Shown: positions 59,810-64,000 of the stretch, piece by piece
How positions within the stretch are numbered: the stretch's first letter is position 1
How the letters are laid out: the number at the start of each line of letters is the position of its first letter
NCBI RefSeq assembly: GCF_963662755.1
Contig: NZ_OY759725.1
Span: forward strand, 1,439,781-1,503,780
Source of the DNA: an uncultured Sulfurimonas sp.
GTDB lineage: Bacteria > Campylobacterota > Campylobacteria > Campylobacterales > Sulfurimonadaceae
Length of the DNA: 64,000 bases
Reading direction: 5' to 3'
Made by a program: the position numbers and the translations under genes
The notes under the pieces: generated by a model
Databases searched by the model: none
What the model was told of the DNA's origin: nothing
Seen by the model: the letters and a program-made list of their open reading frames with translations, nothing else

Positions 59810-60121
59810 ATGGAAAAAATTCGTTTAAAATTGAAAGCTTATGATCATCGTGTACTTGATAGATCAGTAGCGTCAATAGTTGAGGCTGTAAAGCGTACAG
59901 GTGCCGTAATATGTGGACCAATCCCTTTACCAACAAAGATTCGTAAATATACTGTTTTAAAATCAGTTCACGTTAACAAAAAAGCTCGTGAGCAATTTGA
60001 AATTCGTATGCACGCTAGAGTTATAGACATTGTTTCTGCAACACCAGAGACTGTTGATTCTCTAATGAAACTTGATCTTGCACCAGAGGTAGACGTAGAA
60101 GTACGTTCTATGGACAAGTAA
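59810..60121 (+). CDS. rpsJ: Ribosomal protein S10
   Basis: 103 residues; [23 protein letters not shown] and [27 protein letters not shown] are standard S10. It is part of the 30S head and also the NusE antitermination factor. First gene of the S10 operon; AGAAGGAAAAAC precedes ATG. Confidence 0.97.
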   Translation: MEKIRLKLKAYDHRVLDRSVASIVEAVKRTGAVICGPIPLPTKIRKYTVLKSVHVNKKAREQFEIRMHARVIDIVSATPETVDSLMKLDLAPEVDVEVRSMDK

Positions 60122-60131
60122 GGAGTAGGTC

Positions 60132-60707
60132 GTGGAATATATTGTTGAAAAAATCGGTATGAGCCGTACAATCACAGTACCAAGTAAACCAGTTACTCTT
60201 TTAAGAGTTCTAGATGCTAAAGTATGTGAAGTAAATGAAGGCGTCGCTATTGTAGCTTACAACAGCGGTAAAAAAATGAATAAAGCAATAGAAGGTCAGC
60301 AAAAGAAATATAGCCTTTCATCTGAGTTTAATCGTTTTGTTACTTTAGAAGTAACAAATACTGAAGCTGGTGATTTAGATTTAGCACCTTTAGCAGAGGC
60401 TAAAGTTTTAAAATCTATTTTTACTACTAAAGGTCGCGGTTTTTCTGGAGCAATGAAACGTTGGAATTTCTCTGGTGGTCCTGCATCTCACGGTCATAGA
60501 TTTGGTCGTAGAACAGGTTCAATCGGTAATGCAGAGTGGCCAGGTCGTGTAATGAAAGGGCGTAAAATGCCTGGACAATACGGAAATACACAAAATAGTG
60601 TTAAAAATGAAATCGTTTCTTACGATGCTGAAAATGGTGTAATCGCTGTTTTAGGTTCAGTATCTGGAGCAAATGGTTCTTTAGGTCGTGTAAAGGTAGC
60701 TAAATAA
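60132..60707 (+). CDS. rplC: Ribosomal protein L3
   Basis: 191 residues; the signature [21 protein letters not shown] with the extended loop near the peptidyl transferase centre is present, then [17 protein letters not shown]. Slightly shorter than the E. coli protein, as is usual in this phylum. The stop overlaps rplD (TAATG). Confidence 0.97.
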   Translation: MEYIVEKIGMSRTITVPSKPVTLLRVLDAKVCEVNEGVAIVAYNSGKKMNKAIEGQQKKYSLSSEFNRFVTLEVTNTEAGDLDLAPLAEAKVLKSIFTTKGRGFSGAMKRWNFSGGPASHGHRFGRRTGSIGNAEWPGRVMKGRKMPGQYGNTQNSVKNEIVSYDAENGVIAVLGSVSGANGSLGRVKVAK

Positions 60708-61321
60708 TGAGCGCAATCGTTTTAAATGATAAAATGGAAAAAGCATCTGAGTTAGCATTACCAGAGAGTTTTTCTGGTATCAATCCTCACAACTTATATC
60801 TGTATGTTAAGTCAGCTCAAGCTGCTCAACGTGCAAACAACGCTACTACAAAAGGTAGAAGTGAAGTTAGAGGTGGTGGTAAGAAACCATGGGCTCAAAA
60901 AGGTGGCGGACGTGCTCGTGCTGGTTCACGTCGTTCTCCAGTATTTGTGGGTGGTGGTAAAGCATTTGGTTCTAGTAACAATCGTAACTATGACCTTAAA
61001 GTTAATAAAAAGCAAAAAAAACTTGCTCTTAACTTTGCTCTAGCTGAGCATGCGAATAACGGTAGTTTGTTCATTGTTGATAGCATTGAAATTGCATCTG
61101 GTAAAACTAAAGATGCTTCTGCAATGTTTAAAGCTTTAAACCAAAGAGATACTCTTTTTGTTAAAACTTTATTAGATGAGAAAACATTCCTAGCGTTTGA
61201 AAATCTTCACCAAACTTATGTTGTTGAAGCAAATGAATTAAATGCATATTTAGCTGCTAACTATCGCTCAATCGTGATAGAAAAAGCTGTATGGGAAAAT
61301 CTTGTAGGTGAGGCTAAGTAA
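60707..61321 (+). CDS. rplD: Ribosomal protein L4
   Basis: 204 residues; [23 protein letters not shown] is the exit-tunnel loop of L4. In many bacteria L4 also represses its own operon. Overlaps both neighbours by one base. Confidence 0.97.
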   Translation: MSAIVLNDKMEKASELALPESFSGINPHNLYLYVKSAQAAQRANNATTKGRSEVRGGGKKPWAQKGGGRARAGSRRSPVFVGGGKAFGSSNNRNYDLKVNKKQKKLALNFALAEHANNGSLFIVDSIEIASGKTKDASAMFKALNQRDTLFVKTLLDEKTFLAFENLHQTYVVEANELNAYLAANYRSIVIEKAVWENLVGEAK

Positions 61322-61602
61322 TGGCAGATATTACAGATATTAAATCTATACTATATACAGAAAAGACTTTAGGCATGCAAGAAGACAATGTTATCGTTGT
61401 ATCAACTTCTCCACGTATGACTAAAACAGGTCTTAAAGAGGTTTTTCGTGAGTATTTTGGAATTGTTCCATCAAACATTAACTCACTAAATCAAAGCGGA
61501 AAAGTTAAGCGTTTCCGTGGTGTTGCTGGTAAACAAAATGACTTTAAAAAGTTTTATGTTAAGTTACCAGAGGGTGCACAAATAGAAAGTTTGGCGGTAT
61601 AA
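61321..61602 (+). CDS. rplW: Ribosomal protein L23
   Basis: 93 residues at the exit-tunnel rim, docking site for trigger factor and [22 protein letters not shown] and [22 protein letters not shown] fit the family. Confidence 0.95.
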   Translation: MADITDIKSILYTEKTLGMQEDNVIVVSTSPRMTKTGLKEVFREYFGIVPSNINSLNQSGKVKRFRGVAGKQNDFKKFYVKLPEGAQIESLAV

Positions 61603-61603
61603 G

Positions 61604-62449
61604 ATGGCAATTAAAACTTATAGACCGATAACTCCGTCTCGTCGTTTTTATACGAATGTCGATAGTTCTGATATCACTGCTAAAGCAAGTGTTCGTTCAT
61701 TACTTGTTAAACTACCTACTCATGCAGGTCGTAACTCTAATGGTCGTATCACTTCTCGTCATAGACAAGCTGGTGCTAAAAAACTATATCGTATTGTGGA
61801 TTTCAAAAGAAATAAATTTGACATTCCTGCAACTGTAAGTGCTATTGAGTACGATCCATATCGTAACTGTCGTATAGCACTTGTAACTTATGCTGATGGT
61901 GAAAAGAGATATATTCTTCAACCAAAAGGTTTAAATGTTGGTGATGTTGTTGCTTCTGCTGAAGGTGGTTTAGATGTTAAACCAGGTAACACTATGAAAT
62001 TAAAAAATATCCCTGTTGGTACATTGATACACAACATTGAGCTTAAAACTGGTAAAGGCGGACAAATGGTTCGTTCTGCTGGAACTTCAGCTCAAATTAT
62101 GGGTCGTGATGGCAAGTATGTTTCACTTCGTATGCCTTCATCTGAAATGCGTTTAGTATTAGGCGAATGTCTAGCTACTATCGGTTCAGTTGGTAACGAA
62201 GAGTTTGGTAACATTGTTATAGCAAAAGCTGGTCGTCAACGTCACTTAGGTATTCGTCCTCAAACTCGTGGTTCTGCGATGAACCCTATTGATCACCCGC
62301 ATGGTGGTGGTGAAGGTAAAACGAATTCAGGTCGTCATCCAGTTACTCCATGGGGTAAACCAACGAAGGGTGCTAAAACTCGTCGTAAGAAAGCAAGTGA
62401 TAATTTAATTATTACTCGTCGTAAACCAAATGCAAAAAGGGTAGGCTAA
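61604..62449 (+). CDS. rplB: Ribosomal protein L2
   Basis: 281 residues. Seen: [22 protein letters not shown] and the C-terminal [20 protein letters not shown] with the functionally important histidine. Starts one base after rplW and overlaps rpsS by one (TAATG). Confidence 0.98.
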   Translation: MAIKTYRPITPSRRFYTNVDSSDITAKASVRSLLVKLPTHAGRNSNGRITSRHRQAGAKKLYRIVDFKRNKFDIPATVSAIEYDPYRNCRIALVTYADGEKRYILQPKGLNVGDVVASAEGGLDVKPGNTMKLKNIPVGTLIHNIELKTGKGGQMVRSAGTSAQIMGRDGKYVSLRMPSSEMRLVLGECLATIGSVGNEEFGNIVIAKAGRQRHLGIRPQTRGSAMNPIDHPHGGGEGKTNSGRHPVTPWGKPTKGAKTRRKKASDNLIITRRKPNAKRVG

Positions 62450-62724
62450 TGGCTCGTTCAGTAAAAAAAGGTCCATTTGTTGATAATCATTTAATGAAAA
62501 AAGTTGAAACAGCTAGAGCTGAAGGAAACAAAAAACCTATTAAAACTTGGTCAAGAAGATCTATGGTCGTTCCTGCAATGGTTGGTTTTACAATAAATGT
62601 ACACAACGGACGTCAATTTGTTCCTGTTCATATTTCAGAGAATCATATTGGTTATAAACTTGGTGAATTTGCACCAACTCGTACATTCAAGGGCCATAAG
62701 GGCTCTGTTCAGAAGAAGGCGTAA
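62449..62724 (+). CDS. rpsS: Ribosomal protein S19
   Basis: 91 residues; [18 protein letters not shown] and [18 protein letters not shown] are typical. Part of the 30S head with S13. Confidence 0.97.
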   Translation: MARSVKKGPFVDNHLMKKVETARAEGNKKPIKTWSRRSMVVPAMVGFTINVHNGRQFVPVHISENHIGYKLGEFAPTRTFKGHKGSVQKKA

Positions 62725-62726
62725 TC

Positions 62727-63044
62727 ATGGCTAGAGCATTATTAAAGTTTATCCGTGTGTCTCCAATCAAATCTCGTCTTATAGCGAGAGAAGTTCAAGG
62801 TATGAATGCTGAAGAAGCACTAGCAGCTTTAGAGTTTACTCCAAATAAAGCAGCTAAAATCATTGCTAAAGTAATTGCATCTGCGGTTGCTAACAGTGGA
62901 AGTGAAGCTGAAGATTGTACTATTACATCATGTCGTGTTGATAATGGTCCAGTTCTTAAACGTTTCCGTCCACGTGCACGTGGTATGGCATCGGGAATCC
63001 GTAAGCCAACAGCACATATCTTAGTAGAAGTAGAGGGTAAATAA
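62727..63044 (+). CDS. rplV: Ribosomal protein L22
   Basis: 105 residues; [19 protein letters not shown] and [20 protein letters not shown] (the tunnel-lining hairpin, site of macrolide resistance changes in other species). Confidence 0.97.
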   Translation: MARALLKFIRVSPIKSRLIAREVQGMNAEEALAALEFTPNKAAKIIAKVIASAVANSGSEAEDCTITSCRVDNGPVLKRFRPRARGMASGIRKPTAHILVEVEGK

Positions 63045-63045
63045 T

Positions 63046-63765
63046 ATGGGTCAAAAAGTTAATCCTATTGGTTTACGTCTTGGTATCAACCGTAATTGGG
63101 AGAGCCGTTGGTTCCCTAATTTTAAAACTGCACCAGCAGCTTTAGGTGAAGATCACAAGATTCGTACATTTTTGAAGAAAGAACTTTACTATGCTGGTGT
63201 TGCGAACATCATTATAGAAAGAACAATTAAGAGACTTCGTGTAACTATCGTTGCAGCTCGCCCTGGTATCATTATTGGTAAAAAAGGTGCGGACATTGAG
63301 AAACTTAAAGATTCACTTCAAAAATTAATTGGTAAAACAGTTTCTGTAAACATCAAAGAAGAGAAAAAAGCTCAAACTTCATCTCAACTTGTTGCTGAAA
63401 ATGTAGCTACTCAATTAGAGCGTCGTGTTGCTTTTAGACGTGCTATGAAAAAAGTTATGCAAGGTGCACAACGTTCAGGTGCTAAAGGTATTAAAGTTTC
63501 TGTTTCTGGTCGTTTAGGCGGTGCAGAGATGGCTCGTACTGAGTGGTACTTAGAAGGACGTGTTCCTCTTCATACACTTCGTGCTAAAATTGATTACGGT
63601 TTTGCAGAAGCTCATACTACTTATGGAATCATAGGTGTTAAAGTATGGATTTTCAAAGGTGAGGTACTTACTAAAGGTATCCCTGCTGAAGCTAAAGAAG
63701 AAGAAAAAAAAGAGCGTCCACGTAAACGTGCTCCAAGACGCGAAAATAATGAAAAGGCTGAATAA
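63046..63765 (+). CDS. rpsC: Ribosomal protein S3
   Basis: 239 residues; [21 protein letters not shown], the KH domain with [15 protein letters not shown], and [22 protein letters not shown]. The C-terminal tail is charged ([23 protein letters not shown]) and longer than in some relatives. Confidence 0.98.
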   Translation: MGQKVNPIGLRLGINRNWESRWFPNFKTAPAALGEDHKIRTFLKKELYYAGVANIIIERTIKRLRVTIVAARPGIIIGKKGADIEKLKDSLQKLIGKTVSVNIKEEKKAQTSSQLVAENVATQLERRVAFRRAMKKVMQGAQRSGAKGIKVSVSGRLGGAEMARTEWYLEGRVPLHTLRAKIDYGFAEAHTTYGIIGVKVWIFKGEVLTKGIPAEAKEEEKKERPRKRAPRRENNEKAE

Positions 63766-63767
63766 TT

Positions 63768-64000
63768 ATGTTAATGCCTAAAAGAACAAAATATCGTAAA
63801 GTAATGAAAGGTCGTAACCGTGGTTACGCTCGTTCAGGTTATACATTAGCATTTGGTGATATCGCATTTAAAGCGGTTGAAGCAGGTCGTATTAACTCTC
63901 GTCAGATTGAAGCAGCTCGTATTTCAGCTACTCGTCATATTAAAAGAAATGGTAAGATTTGGATTCGTGTATTCCCTGCTAAACCATTAACTGCTAAGCC
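63768..64000 (+). CDS. rplP: Ribosomal protein L16, 3' end outside window
   Basis: Starts at ATG 63768, 2 bases after rpsC. The visible 77 codons read [20 protein letters not shown], then [20 protein letters not shown], standard L16. The operon continues beyond the right edge. Confidence 0.96.
   Translation, partial: MLMPKRTKYRKVMKGRNRGYARSGYTLAFGDIAFKAVEAGRINSRQIEAARISATRHIKRNGKIWIRVFPAKPLTAK

Noticed and set aside
1..64000. CRISPR arrays, insertion sequences, prophage, tRNA or rRNA genes
   Set aside because: No regularly spaced repeats, transposase or integrase motifs, or cloverleaf/rRNA sequences were seen on either strand.

Overview
The window is about 64 kb of AT-rich chromosome from a member of the Campylobacterota (Epsilonproteobacteria), most like Sulfurimonas or a close relative. 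Four things point there. A complete cytochrome cd1 denitrification block (nirS, norCB, heme d1 synthesis) sits beside many c-type cytochromes. Menaquinone synthesis goes through futalosine (mqnA and mqnD). The gene order NFACT - small ORF - cdsA - dxr - tsaD and recA - eno - FtsB-like - AMIN resembles, from memory, that of Campylobacter. An HpaA-like lipoprotein and a TIGR04219-type outer membrane protein are also typical. No insertion sequence, prophage, CRISPR array, tRNA or rRNA was seen.

Layout. 1-12.9 kb is housekeeping: NFACT, cdsA-dxr-tsaD, tpx, an outer membrane barrel, mqnD-fliQ-murB, recA, eno, and small envelope genes. 12.8-24.9 kb is an envelope section: lipoproteins, including two very small ones (12791-12940 and 16159-16275), a DUF3015/DUF4105 pair, a secreted caspase-like protein, MgtE and CNNM cation proteins, an SQR/NDH-2-like flavoprotein, an EamA exporter, a Sel1 protein and a pentaheme cytochrome c. 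25-45 kb is the denitrification block. 45-59.6 kb is mixed: FapA-like DUF342, c-di-GMP enzymes, an FNT channel, malic enzyme, a diheme peroxidase, mqnA, moaD-moaE-moeA, oleate hydratase, rnhB and an ATPase. From 59.8 kb to the right edge runs the S10 ribosomal operon (rpsJ to a partial rplP).

How the denitrification block fits together. CobA makes precorrin-2. A Met8-type enzyme (41632-42201) makes siroheme. A tandem AsnC-fold protein (42332-43339) is the likely siroheme decarboxylase. NirJ and NirF finish heme d1 for NirS. NorCB reduces the NO. A two-component system overlaps the heme d1 genes; its kinase has an N-terminal oxygen-binding di-iron (ODP) metallo-beta-lactamase domain, so O2 or NO sensing is likely. 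Five FNR/NnrR-type palindromes (four good, one weak) lie about 41.5 bp from plausible starts of transcription in this block, which suggests one shared anaerobic/NO regulon. It includes several small membrane proteins of unknown function and a branch with a membrane pentaheme cytochrome, a triheme peroxidase and a thioredoxin-like protein.

Points of most interest: the ODP-kinase; the shared palindromes; an apparent frameshift splitting the nirF signal peptide from its body; a 50-residue membrane protein plus UUCG hairpin between norB and nirS; a translationally coupled run of unknown small membrane proteins after the siroheme decarboxylase; an apparent ATT start codon for the DUF4105 protein; and a folded intergenic element at 1319-1485.
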